Positions 1 through 10,371 of a stretch of DNA of 64,000 bases are shown here, one piece after another (position 1 is the first letter of the stretch; the number at the start of each line of letters is the position of its first letter). The notes beneath the pieces are model-generated. The model saw only the letters and a program-made list of their open reading frames with translations, ran no database searches and was not told the DNA's origin. This stretch comes from Ypsolopha sequella (Eukaryota; Arthropoda; Insecta; Lepidoptera; Ypsolophidae): positions 4,625,977 through 4,689,976 of the forward strand of contig OW203989.1 of the NCBI GenBank assembly GCA_934047225.1. Direction: 5' to 3'. The translations under genes were made by a program, and so were the position numbers.

Positions 1-1226
1 ATTGAATTCCAGGCGTGCTTTTTTGTAATCGTCGCAGTCCCGATCAAGCTTGGTGTTCATTGCTCTATTGAAATGGTGTCGCATTTTCTTCCTTAACTTA
101 TTCAGTTTCTTGCTCCACCACCCATATTTTTTCTCGTCAAACTTACCTTTCTCTGTGATGAGAGGGCATGACGACTCGTAGCTGCTAATTATGCAGTTTG
201 TGATGGCATTCACTTGTGTCTCTGTCTCCTCCATACTGAGTCTGTTTGACTTTGAAGGTTCACGGAGTGTCTTTATGCCGTTTTCTACGAGTGTAGAAAA
301 TTTTGATTTATTCGTTTTCCTCGGGTTTCTATATTTCCGTGGTTCTTGTTCACCTACTTCTTAAACATACCTTATCCGTCTGTGATCCGATCCAGACGTC
401 TCTTTGCTCGCAACATGCTATCCACTAATGGATTCCGTTATTAGATTTGTTGCTAGCGTTATGTCTATTATAGTTTGACTTCGTCTAGTTACAAAGGTTG
501 GTTCAGAGCCCCTGTTTAAAATGTGCAGTTCGTGAGATAAAGCAAAGTCAAGAAGATCCTTACCTCTCACATTTGTATCCGGGCACCCCCAGATTGTGCA
601 GTGGGCGTTTGCGTCGCAGCCTATGATGAGCTGAGTTTTGTGTTGCGTACAGTGTTTCACCAGTGTTTCCATTTCGGGTCGTGGGATTTCCAGCTCCCCG
701 TCTAGGTACGCAGATGCTAAGAATAGTTCTTCTAGGTTGCCCCCTAAGCCCGTCTGTAGCTTGATTACTGTGAGGTCATCAGAGCACAGATGGGTTACGA
801 GGGATGCTTTGTACAGTGCTGGAACATAAATGAACGTTCGAGTTTTTTGTTGTTTAGGTGAAGTAAAAACAGTGCCTTTTAGATTTCCATAGCCACTCAC
901 CTTTCCCCGAGTTAAGTACGGTTCTTGGATGAGTGCTATGGTATTGGGTTCCTCCTCTAACGTCCTCCTTAGTGCCGCGAACCCCGTGACACTGTGTTGA
1001 AGGTTCACTTGGAGGATATTTAAAGAGCAAACGTTTTGTGATTCCCTGTCCAGATTTAAGCCTTTTCCTGTTTTTTGTGAGGAAAAGGTGGCAGGTTTTG
1101 TAGCATCCAGGTCCGTAGGGCCCGGAATGTTTGATCTATTTGTATCAGTTAAAATAATTTTCTTTTTTACGCCCTCTGTGACTGTTAAGCGACGATTTTT
1201 GTTTTTGGAGTGTCTCAGAGCTGCGC
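1..1226 (-). pseudogene. LINE A ORF2, 5' part: AP-like endonuclease plus linker (decayed, runs off the window)
   Basis: This is the start of the second ORF of a non-LTR retrotransposon, read on the minus strand. The endonuclease would nick target DNA for target-primed reverse transcription. Visible motifs are IALIQEPY (catalytic Glu), GCDANAHCTIWG (Asp/Asn) and SDHRRI (terminal Asp-His). Bases 1-400 encode the basic linker that precedes the reverse transcriptase, alignable with the same part of LINE F at 50.9-51.3 kb. The frame is open from about 1226 to 421, is stopped by TAG at 418-420 where LINE F has Trp (EWHVPEE), and is stopped again by TAA at 361-363. The reverse transcriptase lies beyond the window edge. 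No AUG is visible at the start of the frame, which opens just beside the ORF1 stop. It belongs to the RNase H-bearing I/LOA-like side of the Jockey group, judged by similarity to LINE F. Confidence 0.85.
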
Positions 1227-3218
1227 ATCAGCCTCAGAGTACAGCAAGTCGTCCTCGGTCCGGGACATAGGGGACGAAGCGACATCACGACCTGATAACA
1301 GGTCCAGCATCTTATCCTCGTCCTCCAGTGTCCGCCTGACTTGCATGTTCTCGGGCGTCTCCGTGCTCCGAGTTACATCATCCAGGCTAGGTGTATCGGG
1401 AACCCCTGGATCACTGCCGTCCCTTGACACCACCATTGACGTGCTGCCAACTGTAGCGTTAGAGGGAGGCTGGGTCTCTCCAAGTGCTTCCGACCCTCCC
1501 GGCCGTGTATGTTTTGTACCTCTCAAGTTGACGTAGACTGTCGCCATTTTATAAAATAAGCGACAGCCTGCCTCCTTGAGTTTATCAAGTTCAACCGGGG
1601 GAATACCTACCATAAGGGTGATATTCTGCGTTAAACCGTCTTTGTGTACCTCAGACGTGATGAGGCTCCAAGATTTAATATCCAGGTTCCTGCGATTCAT
1701 GGCAGCCAGGAACTTCATAAGGAGTCGAGCGTCCCCTTCCATGAAGTCAGGAACCCAGATAATTCCTCTCGTATATTTGGGTATGAGGCTTTCCTGCATG
1801 AGGTGATACCCCGGGCGGCCCTCCCATAACCCCTCTAACTGACCAACCTGAGATGTCAGCCACTCGAGGGTCTGGTCATCTTGACATAGAATTCTCAGGC
1901 CCCCGCTGGCCAGACGAGGGAACACCTTAAAGGCCGGCATCCATAGCGAGTCGTCACTCTGGTCCGCCATGCATTTGGCAAACACAAGAGATTCGAGGTT
2001 GCGCCTCAGAATGCTGGCCCGGGTCTCGTCCATCTCAGCTTGGTCTTTTTGTAGCACTACCACTACCAGGTGAGCAGCGACCGCTCCTGCGTACGTGTTT
2101 TTGAGCGTATTGGTGTCAGAAGGGCCAGCGCACCCGACCTCCTCTGTAAGTCGGACCTTCTTCCCTGCTACGGCAGTGGTCGGGGAGATCGTTTCGGTAC
2201 TGCGCTGTCTCTTCTGGTTTCTGTCGTTTGTGTAGTGTGAGGGTGTGTTCGGGTGTGTGAAAGCCACCACTGACGAGATCTGCCCGCCAGGTAGTAGCGG
2301 CTGATCGAGGGTACCCTGTTTGTCCGCCAGGGCTAATTTGCCTTTGCCCTTACCTCTGCTACCACGTTTCTCACTTTTTTTGGTGGGATGTGCAGCTGCA
2401 TCGGCAGCAGGCTTGGCGAACAGGGCGGTCTCATGTGCCACCACATCCTTGCAAACACGGACCCCGTCTGCAGCGTCTTTATGTTTGTTTTGTGTTGAAT
2501 GTGTGTGTGTGGATGTGTGAGCGTTCGGAACGGCTACCCCTAGGCTCCTTGCCATCAGAGTTAGTTGATCAGGGCCCGCATTCATTGCTGCGCGCCCTGA
2601 TCCATTCTCTCCGCCCTTCGCGTAGTTGGCTGTCCCGGCTGCAGGTGGCACAAGTGCCTCCGCGCCAAGCAGCTTAACAACTCCCGCGTCCTTAAGCTTA
2701 TACACGGCTTGTAGCCGCTCTTGTTCTAGCCTACGGAAGGCCCTGGCTCTAACTCTTCGTTGGCTTCCCGTAAGCCTGCTGTGGCGTTTAGCTCTCATTG
2801 GCCCACCCGCCTCCGGGGCGGAGTTCTGCCCTGAGGCTTCCCCCACCCAGTTGGCAGGCGGCGCCACCTCGGAGCCAACCTCTCCCACAGCGTCACCTCC
2901 CTCCTTTCCACCCTGAGCACCCTCATCCATTTTCCGCAGTACTTCCTCCGCCTTCCTCGGTTGGTGGTTCTGTGCATCATTGTGGTTTAGTCCATTAGTA
3001 TTGAGCACTGGTGGCGCCTGGGACGCTACACCAACAGCTCCTTCGGTAGTCAATTTCTCGGACTGAGGCCCGGGAACCTCAGAACGGTGGTCGCTAGCCG
3101 GGTCGCATGGCACAATAACAACAGATTTCTTCGTACTTTCCATATTTTTATTTTTCAAGCTGTGACCAATAAGATGATTAGTTTGGGCACTTTGTGTCAT
3201 AAGTGGTGCCCTCGCCAC
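1215..3218 (-). CDS. LINE A ORF1, gag-like RNA-binding protein with DUF4780-like C-terminal domain
   Basis: An intact 667-codon frame lies immediately upstream of LINE A ORF2. The first two thirds are low in order and rich in Ala, Gly, Pro and charged residues, with a basic stretch near residues 145-165 (RLTGSQRRVRARAFRRLEQE) suited to nucleic-acid binding. From about residue 375, starting near TYAGAVAAHLVVVV, the sequence fits the DUF4780 domain found in ORF1 proteins of insect LINEs. The product would coat element RNA to form the particle used in retrotransposition. Translation could start at 3218 or at the internal Met of MESTKKS, 25 codons later, which may be the natural start. The ORF is intact although ORF2 carries stops, so this copy is probably dead but young. 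The family call is from recognition of the domain, not from a search. Confidence 0.8.
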   Translation of the reverse strand: MARAPLMTQSAQTNHLIGHSLKNKNMESTKKSVVIVPCDPASDHRSEVPGPQSEKLTTEGAVGVASQAPPVLNTNGLNHNDAQNHQPRKAEEVLRKMDEGAQGGKEGGDAVGEVGSEVAPPANWVGEASGQNSAPEAGGPMRAKRHSRLTGSQRRVRARAFRRLEQERLQAVYKLKDAGVVKLLGAEALVPPAAGTANYAKGGENGSGRAAMNAGPDQLTLMARSLGVAVPNAHTSTHTHSTQNKHKDAADGVRVCKDVVAHETALFAKPAADAAAHPTKKSEKRGSRGKGKGKLALADKQGTLDQPLLPGGQISSVVAFTHPNTPSHYTNDRNQKRQRSTETISPTTAVAGKKVRLTEEVGCAGPSDTNTLKNTYAGAVAAHLVVVVLQKDQAEMDETRASILRRNLESLVFAKCMADQSDDSLWMPAFKVFPRLASGGLRILCQDDQTLEWLTSQVGQLEGLWEGRPGYHLMQESLIPKYTRGIIWVPDFMEGDARLLMKFLAAMNRRNLDIKSWSLITSEVHKDGLTQNITLMVGIPPVELDKLKEAGCRLFYKMATVYVNLRGTKHTRPGGSEALGETQPPSNATVGSTSMVVSRDGSDPGVPDTPSLDDVTRSTETPENMQVRRTLEDEDKMLDLLSGRDVASSPMSRTEDDLLYSEADAQL

Positions 3219-4442
3219 CTATGCCCTGTCTTTCAAGGACTGTCTGCACCTCCACATAAGGTAGAGGTGTAGGTAGTCTTTAGGCCCCAGGTAGCCTTGC
3301 CATGCAACTAGATGAATAGTGCAGATCCCAACTGAGTTGCATGACTCTGCACTCGCTGTTACAATCAGAGACCGAAGGAACACCCCTAGCAACTAGGCTC
3401 CCCTCTTCGGTTTATGCTTGCGACCGGACTTGTGACCGGCACCATAATTACGATTACCATATGTCAGGGACTAGTGCTAGTCCCCATCGACATTGTTTGG
3501 ATAACAATAATCATCGAGGTCAGGTTAGTCACCTCTGTAAATAATAGTTTTGTTTATCACTTAATTTTGTATTTTAGTTATAGGAGAGCGGGGACTTCTG
3601 TTACAGGTATTTTCATACCCAATAGGAGAACTCAAACTCAGTTTATTTAATGAAGTAAGCTTAAGAAATAAATAATTTTGAATTTTTTTTTTTCTTCAAG
3701 TAGCAACTTGCCTCCCCGGCAAGAATAGAGTCCGCTCTGATCCACAAACTGTTCACTGGGTCTCCACACCCGTTTTATCCCGTTTATAAACCAAGTTAGT
3801 ACAAAATATTACAAAGACCGCTTTGATTTTCCCAAGGATTGACATCCAAGTCAGACAGTGGCACCACACACAAAAAAACATACCGTCGACAGACCATTTG
3901 ACGGATGCGTTCTTAAATACACATTTTATCCGCAACATGCTCTTAGGCTTACGTAAAGATTACAGGGAAAAGAAGGTTGAGAAACACACGAAAACAAAAT
4001 GACGAAATTAAATTTTGGTCCACGATACGGAACCCTAGGTACGCGAATCTGACTCACACTTGACCTTTTTATTTTTCTTGTTATAGATCAAGGATTAAGT
4101 TTTCAGAAAATACCCACCAATCATTCTTGGATACCCATGAAAGAAATAGAAAAACAGTTTGGGTAATAATTTTATATAAAAAACACATAACAAGTGTATA
4201 TAAGACGTGCGCTAAACTTAACCCCCATTTTTTCCTGATCACACTAAACAACTTCTATACTAAATCTTTAAAAATAACGCGAAAGAAAAACCATTTTCCT
4301 ATGCAATAGTTTAATACCTAGGTATAATAACTATAAGAAGATGGTTTTTGCCGCATTCAAAACATAGAAAAAAATGTTTTATGTACTTCCTACTGGAATA
4401 AAGCAACATTAAAGGCGGTTTTATAAGTACCTACATTTCGAC
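3219..4442. other. Non-coding; probable LINE A 5'UTR then unassigned AT-rich sequence
   Basis: The first few hundred bases next to the ORF1 start are GC-richer and probably belong to the LINE A 5'UTR. No clear 5' end or target duplication could be found. Beyond about 3.65 kb the sequence is AT-rich with no convincing gene, and short ORFs on both strands look like chance. Confidence 0.5.
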
Positions 4443-4471
4443 CGATGTTATAATATTACATTATAACATCG
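4443..4471. repeat. 12-bp perfect palindrome with 5-bp loop
   Basis: CGATGTTATAAT is followed after ATTAC by its exact reverse complement. It is probably a piece of a MITE or another foldback repeat. Confidence 0.7.
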
Positions 4472-4727
4472 CAATTATATGCTGTTATTGGCCAATTTCA
4501 TTATAACACCGCTACAAAACCAATCACAAGGATTAACGGTCTGTCTTAATTTCTAAAGCCACGCTCACTACTCGTTCTCGCTTCTGATTGGTCTCCGGTA
4601 TGTTCATACAAATTTCTTGGGCTTAGGTGTCATGACATATCATGGCGAGTATTCTCTTTCTAATTTTACGTGAAATAGTTTTTAACGGTCGTAGATAAAG
4701 TATTGTGTGCAACTGAAAATAAATTAG

Positions 4728-4803
4728 ACATTGGGACACTCGTGCGAAACCATTACGAAACTCACTTTGTTCGATGCGTAATCAAGCACTCGTGTCCCAA
4801 TGT
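4728..4803. repeat. Small inverted repeat (ACATTGGGACAC / GTGTCCCAATGT)
   Basis: The 12-bp arms lie 52 bp apart, and both sit next to a copy of CACTCGTG. It looks like a short interspersed repeat just before the tandem array. Confidence 0.6.
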
Positions 4804-4872
4804 CTCACACACAGAAAGTTTTGGTTCCACATAATATTACAGTTGCACAAAATACTATAGTGTGATTTGTAA

Positions 4873-5632
4873 AACATGTTGTTGAACATAATTGTACGTA
4901 CAGATATTTGTGGAACATGTTTTTCAAACATAATTGTACGTACAGATATTTGTAGAACATGTTGTTGTACATAATTGTACGTACAGATATTTGTAGAACA
5001 TGTTGTTGAACATAATTGTACGTACATATATTTGTAGAACATATTGTTGTACATAATTGTACGTACATATATTTGTAGAACATATTGTTGTACATAATTG
5101 TACGTACAGATATTTGTAGAACATGTTGTTGAACATAATTGTACGTACATATATTTGTAGAACATATTGTTGTACATAATTGTACGTACAGATATTTGTA
5201 GAACATGTTGTTGAACATAATTGTACGTACATATATTTGTAGAACATATTGTTGTACATAATTGTACGTACAGATATTTGTAGAACATGTTGTTGAACAT
5301 AATTGTACGTACATATATTTGTAGAACATGTTGTTGTACATAATTGTACGTACAGATATTTGTAGAACATGTTGTTGAACATAATTGTACGTACATATAT
5401 TTGTAGAACATGTTGTTGTACATAATTGTACGTACAGATATTTGTAGAACATGTTGTTGAACATAATTGTACGTACATATATTTGTAGAACATGTTGTTG
5501 TACATAATTGCACGTACATATCTTTGTAGAACATGTTGTTGTACATAATTGTACGTACAGATATTTGTAGAACATGTTGTTGAACATAATTGTACGTACA
5601 TATATTTGTAGAACATGATGTTGAATATAATT
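4873..5632. repeat. Tandem array, about 18 copies of a 41-bp unit
   Basis: The palindrome TGTACGTACA recurs at 4893, 4935, 4976, 5017 and then every 41 bp to 5591, with one copy reading TGCACGTACA at 5509. Through much of the array two unit variants alternate (GTTGTACATAAT with CAGATA versus GTTGAACATAAT with CATATA), giving an 82-bp higher-order period. On the minus strand the unit has no stop in any frame and 41 is not a multiple of 3, so three overlapping ORFs of 230-300 codons appear. They carry no recognisable domain and are best read as by-products of the repeat. This is a minisatellite. Confidence 0.95.
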
Positions 5633-6394
5633 TGTAATATCTGTAATTTTGCATCTTCGCTTTTACGTAAGTTGATTTATTCACAGTTTGGTTTTAAAGT
5701 TATTTTTTTTTTCTAGCGTCAATCAACCAAGTCGTAAGTATGTGCCTTATAATTTTTATTAACAAATGAACAGAAAAGACGGTCTAAAGTTAAACACAAA
5801 ATGTTAAGCTTTGATAAATACAGAATATATGAAAAAGGAGCAGGTTGTGTCGGAGATGCCAGCGTATATTATTTTTTAATACAGTTGCTCAAAAAGTGGG
5901 GTATTGCAGGGACGTATAGCGTTCAGGATGTGGGCTATTACATACTCGAGCTTTTTCTTTACCTTTTCCGAACTCGTGCGTTCTCTTTCCCAACTGTCAA
6001 AATAATGTCTATTAAAAATAAAAAACCAACCACGAAGTTTTTACTAAAAAAATTCATAGATGTTTTTATGATTCATACAAATATTTCTAAAAAGAAGCTT
6101 CTAATTTGTTTCAATATCAGATTTAATGATTTGATTCAATGAGTTAGGTTAGGTTTCATTTCATTTCATCTCATTAAATTTCATTTTCATTTCATATCAA
6201 TAAAAAAATTCTACTGAAGACTTGGCTGTATGGGCATAGTTCCCTTTGCCTACCCAGAATGGGTGAAGAAAACAAAAAAAAATCTCTGCTTATTATTAAT
6301 AATTTATATTCTTTTAAGGTCTTATTATATTCTTTTAAGGTTGGCGCCATTTTCCAAAAATTTTCTTTGCGAGTTTAGTTGTTTGTTGCACAAA
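5633..6394. other. AT-rich intergenic stretch
   Basis: A 113-codon plus-strand ORF at 5801-6142 is present, but its protein resembles no family I recognise, and part of it (around 5878-5950) looks like a common interspersed repeat. No supported gene. The short runs of TTTCATTTCATTTCAT near 6155-6200 are simple repeat. Confidence 0.4.
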
Positions 6395-7593
6395 ATGAGT
6401 AATTTCGACGATATTTTATTTGAATTAACACCACCGGAACTCAGTACAATTGCACAAAATGCTTCGGAGAACATTTTACCGAAAAAGTCAAAAAGTCGCT
6501 ACCTATCTACATACGACGAATTTAATGCGTGGAGAGAAGAGAAAAAAGCAAATAGTTTTTCAGAAAATGTTATGTTGGCATACTTCTCCGAACTCTCAGC
6601 AAAATTAAAACCTTCTACGTTATGGTCGAGGTTTTAGATGATAAAAAGTATGCTGAAAATAAGGAACAACGCGGATATAAGTGAATACCCAAAACTAAAT
6701 GCTTTCTTAAAACGACAATCAGATGGTTGTACAACTAAAAGTCGAAAATCTTAACATCGAATGAAGTGGAAAGGTTTTTGAACGAAGCTCCCGATGATCG
6801 TTATTTAGCCACAAAGGTAATTTATTAATAGAAACTTTTATTTTTCTTTAGTATTTAGTTTACGAAATCGCAAAATACAGTCAAGATATTATTTAAAAAA
6901 ATATTAATCAAATCCCTTTTTTGTAGGTTGCGCTGATTTTTGGCCCTGTTGGAGCTTGCCGCAGAGAGGAGTTACCCAATAGATATTGAATCCCATGGAA
7001 AAATGCTACTAATCAAGATTCCGAATACAAAAAATAAGATACCGAGAAGCTTTGTTGTTGAAGGAGATTTTCTTAGACTAGTGCAAAAATATATGAATCA
7101 GCGGTCCCAAAAAGCAAAAAGCGACCGTTTTTTCCAAAATTATCAAAAAGGGAAGTGTACAGCTCAAGCAATCGGGATAAACAAATTTGGTAATATGCCA
7201 AAAGAAATAGCTACGTTTCTTGGTCTGCCGGATGCTGAGTATTATACTGGGCACAGCTTTAGGAGGATCTCTGCTACATTATTGGCAGATTCAGGAGCCA
7301 ATTTGACGTCCTTAAAGCGACTAGGAGGTTGGAAGTCAGACAAAGTTGCAGAAGGCTATATTGCTGATTCATTAAACAACAAACTAGAAACTGGGAAAAA
7401 AATCACGCAATCCATTAATTTAAAGTCCAGTCCGTCTCCTTCACATGACAATACTGAAGAGAACGTTCGTCCATCTACCTTCGTTGATAATGATAATTCA
7501 TCAGATCCAATTCCATCAACTAGCAAACGCCATTGTATAACACCTTTGACAAATATACATGAACAATTAATAATAGTTTTTCTCAAACAGTAA
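6395..7593 (+). pseudogene. Crypton-like tyrosine recombinase gene with one intron, broken
   Basis: The reading starts at ATG 6395 (MSNFDDILFELTPPE) and gives an N-terminal SAM-like DNA-binding region, then a catalytic region. An intron at 6817-6926 (GTAATT...TTTGTAG) rejoins the frame so that LATK is followed by VALIFGPVGACRREEL, which holds the first catalytic Arg. Further on, GHSFRRISATLLADSGA supplies the His-x-x-Arg box, GGWKSDKVAEGYI the Trp/His-position and the nucleophile Tyr. Such enzymes cut and rejoin DNA through a phosphotyrosine and move Crypton elements without terminal repeats. Three lesions are visible: an in-frame TAG at 6635-6637, a frameshift near 6752 and another near 6980. 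A broader ORF opens at 6230 in the same frame, but family resemblance starts at MSNFDD. Assignment to Crypton rather than another eukaryotic tyrosine recombinase group is by recognition only. Confidence 0.8.
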
Positions 7594-8292
7594 ATATGCA
7601 ACATAAAACTTCCCCAGTTAGTTTACAAAACTGTACCAATTTCAGTGTATATGTGAATTATAACTTTTATAAGAAATAAATTATTAGTTGAGTTTATTGT
7701 GTTTTTATTATTTTATTAAATTACTTCATTTTTTCGCAACTGTATTAAAAAGAGTTGTTCAGTACACGTGCGGAACCGTCATTGCAACTTGTTCCGACTG
7801 TCGGAACTCTTTGCAATGACAGGCTTTCCGCACTCATAATGAAATATACTTTATAAGCGGTTACTTCTTAGCATGTGGTTTCGCGGTGTGGTACTTTTTG
7901 CCAATTTGCCATCATGTTCAGCTTTGGGACGGCATTTACTTTTAGTCTCGGATATGCACTTGCATGATCTCTGTCAAACTGACATACATATATAGTGATC
8001 GTGTGTTTGCAGGCACCCTTGGAATGTAACTGATTGATAATTTGGGTCCATCGTTGATGACTGAAAAAGTCTAGGATTACATCAAAGTTTTAAAGTTAAA
8101 AATACGCTACAAACACAGCTTAACCATTTAATAATTATTTTAGGTTAATCCGTCAAAGAGGTTCAAATTCTCTCGGTGCGCATTAATTGTGTTTGATTTA
8201 TTTAACTTTTACTAAATCTACGTAATTTTCAATTGTGAGCTAAGTTATTTTCAAAATCTGAGTTGGCAACACTGCACCGGAGTCGGCCCAAT
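7594..8292. other. Non-coding between Crypton-like gene and ISL2EU element
   Basis: No gene is seen. An AATAAA at about 7675 could have served the upstream recombinase gene. The only structured part is the hairpin at 7768-7833. Confidence 0.5.
7768..7833. repeat. Imperfect multi-segment hairpin
   Basis: GTGCGGA pairs with TCCGCAC, TCATTGCAA with TTGCAATGA, and GTTCCGAC with GTCGGAAC, nested in the right order over 66 bp. It is either part of a common interspersed repeat or a structured end of the neighbouring element. Confidence 0.7.
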
Positions 8293-8500
8293 GAGGATAA
8301 GTCACATAACGGGAGAATCCAATTTTGACTATTACATTGCATGTGTTATGATTTTCTGAGTACACTACTTTTTGATTTTTTGAAATCCGTCCATAAATGG
8401 CAAAGTTATTTAATATTTTATCGGTCTTGATTTTAAAACGCGCGCCTCCCGCCCGTGGATACCGATGTCGTCATCACACACAGACCCCGCGCGATCGCAG
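8293..8500. repeat. Left terminal inverted repeat of the ISL2EU element
   Basis: It aligns imperfectly with the reverse complement of the right end: GAGGATAAGTCAC at the tip, AAATCCGTCCATAAATGGC in the middle and GTCGTCATCACACACAGACC inside. The inner part is GC-rich and lies just upstream of the plus-strand gene, so it may also act as its promoter. Confidence 0.75.
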
Positions 8501-8594
8501 TCGTCCAGTACGCACATTCGTGATTAGTAGCGAACACTCGGTTTTTTTTCGAGTTTTATGCATTATCGGTTTATTGTTTCGGTGTTCTGTAATA

Positions 8595-10320
8595 ATGAGC
8601 AACAAATTGGAAGATGGATTCGAAAAAGGACAGTCAGATAATCTACCTAAAGTGGATTCTTTCATGGTTTTTGAATACTTAAACAATCATGTGAAGTATA
8701 CCAGCGCTGAAATCCGAGGTTGGAAGCTTCAACGGTAAGTACCTACCAAATTTAATGTGTTAGTTAGTGAGTTTAGGCCTAGGTACTTTTTCCCATGGCT
8801 GTTGCGGTAGGTAATGTGAAAATAATAAAATAACCTGGGTAAAAAGGTACATGGACAGCATAACACACTCCATCATAAAAACGTTAGTCAAGTCAAGTAC
8901 CTACATTATTTCTTCCTACGGAGTTCGAGTTGATGTTTTTGTAAGCAGGCAACTGCAGGCATGATTCATTGCGATTTAGTAAGTGCCGGTTTCAAGTTCA
9001 CCTAAACATTATAGACCGGGAGCGCGCCGTAGATTAACTAACATTAGCGGATACCTACCATGTTTTTTGTTTCGATGCACTTAAATGGTGCAACCGCATC
9101 AGGTAATGTGATGTAGGTATTTAATGCTGTATGATTATTACAGGTCTGTACGAGAGTCATATGGCGACGATGCCGTAGGGTATGTCCAAGTCCAAAGAAA
9201 TGGAAATGTGTGCACAGTAAAGGCAAGAATAACACCGGAGCATAAAGTAAAAACTAAAGGTTATAGCTGCACTCTCAAATGTGAAGAAAATGATAAAACT
9301 ATTATTGATGTTACTTGTCATGATTGTGCTGCACAAAAAGGAGGTTGCAAACATAGTGTAGCATTTCTTATGTGGATACACAGACGCAGTGAAGAGCCTT
9401 CTCCAACTGAAAAAAAATGTTATTGGGCCAAACCAAAACTGGCCACAGTGGGCACAACCTTGAAATTTATAAAAGCCAAAGATATCGGTTCCAGCGCTGG
9501 AGATATTGACGATAACGCTAATGTAAGAAGTGAACAATTTTTTAACAAACTGGTGCACAATATACAGTTAAATTCTATTAGGATTCAGTTAACAAGTTAC
9601 GTTACACAGAATGAACTTACGAAATTATCATTGCATAACTTGATAAATGATTATAAAAAAGAAGGTAACGACACGAACAGTGCACAAGGCTTCATCGATT
9701 ATTGTACAACAAAACAAACACCAGAAAAGTGTTCAAAAATAGAACAAGAAACTCTATCTCAAGCTCAGTCTCCTTTATGGCATGAGATGCGATATTGCAG
9801 AATAACCGCGTCAAAAATACACGACGCCGCCCATTGCAAAACCCCTGATGGTTCATTAGTTGAGCAAATATTCGGTGCAACCATACCAGAAACTCCTGCA
9901 ATGCGAAGAGGCAAAGTACTGGAACCTGATGTTAGGGCAAAAGTAGCAAAATTGAGAAAATTTGTAATCGAAAATGGTGGGCTGTTTTTGAAAAGTGATT
10001 GGCCTATTTTAGGTGCATCTCCTGATGGCTTAACACAAGAATATGTCATAGAAATAAAATGTCCCATGACCACACAAGGCAAAGAAAGCTTTATTAAAAA
10101 TAATCGTCTCACAAACAAATCAAAAGGTCAAATCCAGCTGCAAATGTTTTTTTGCAACAAAACTAAAGGGCTTTTTTGTGTTGCTGATAAGAATTTTGAA
10201 GCTAACAAAGAAGTAGAAATCTTTGAAGAAGATTTTGATGAAATTTACTGCAAAGATCTTTTGGAAAAGTCAACAAGTTTTTGGAAACACTCAGTCTTTC
10301 CTAAATTGGTCAAAACTTAG
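8595..10320 (+). CDS. ISL2EU accessory protein: SWIM zinc finger plus YqaJ/lambda-exonuclease-like nuclease
   Basis: Two exons (8595-8734 and 9144-10320) join across a 409-bp intron with GTAAGT donor and TTACAG acceptor, giving about 438 residues and no internal stop. Residues about 105-125 hold a SWIM-type zinc finger (CHDC...GGCKH). From about residue 240 the sequence is a YqaJ-type nuclease of the PD-(D/E)XK fold: WHEMRYCRITASKIH, RRGKVLEPDV (Glu), GASPDGL (Asp), VIEIKCP (Glu-x-Lys) and GQIQLQM (Gln). Phage relatives are 5'-3' exonucleases used in recombination. In ISL2EU elements the protein's exact role is not settled; processing of cut or gapped DNA during transposition is an inference. 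ATG 8595 is chosen because it gives a continuous spliced frame; the same frame stays open upstream to 8397, inside the terminal repeat. An AATAAA follows the stop at 10334. Confidence 0.9.
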
Positions 10321-10371
10321 GTTAAGGTATAAAAATAAACAGATGGCTTAAGATATAAATATTGTTTTATT

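Noticed and set aside
1210..2998. Plus-strand ORFs opposite LINE A ORF1
   Set aside because: They are shadows of the intact 667-codon ORF, with no domain.
4782..5684. Three overlapping minus-strand ORFs of 230-300 codons
   Set aside because: They are translations of the 41-bp tandem array in its three frames; no stop exists in the unit and the proteins are pure repeats.
5801..6142. 113-codon ORF
   Set aside because: No family resemblance; part looks like a common interspersed repeat and the rest is AT-rich.
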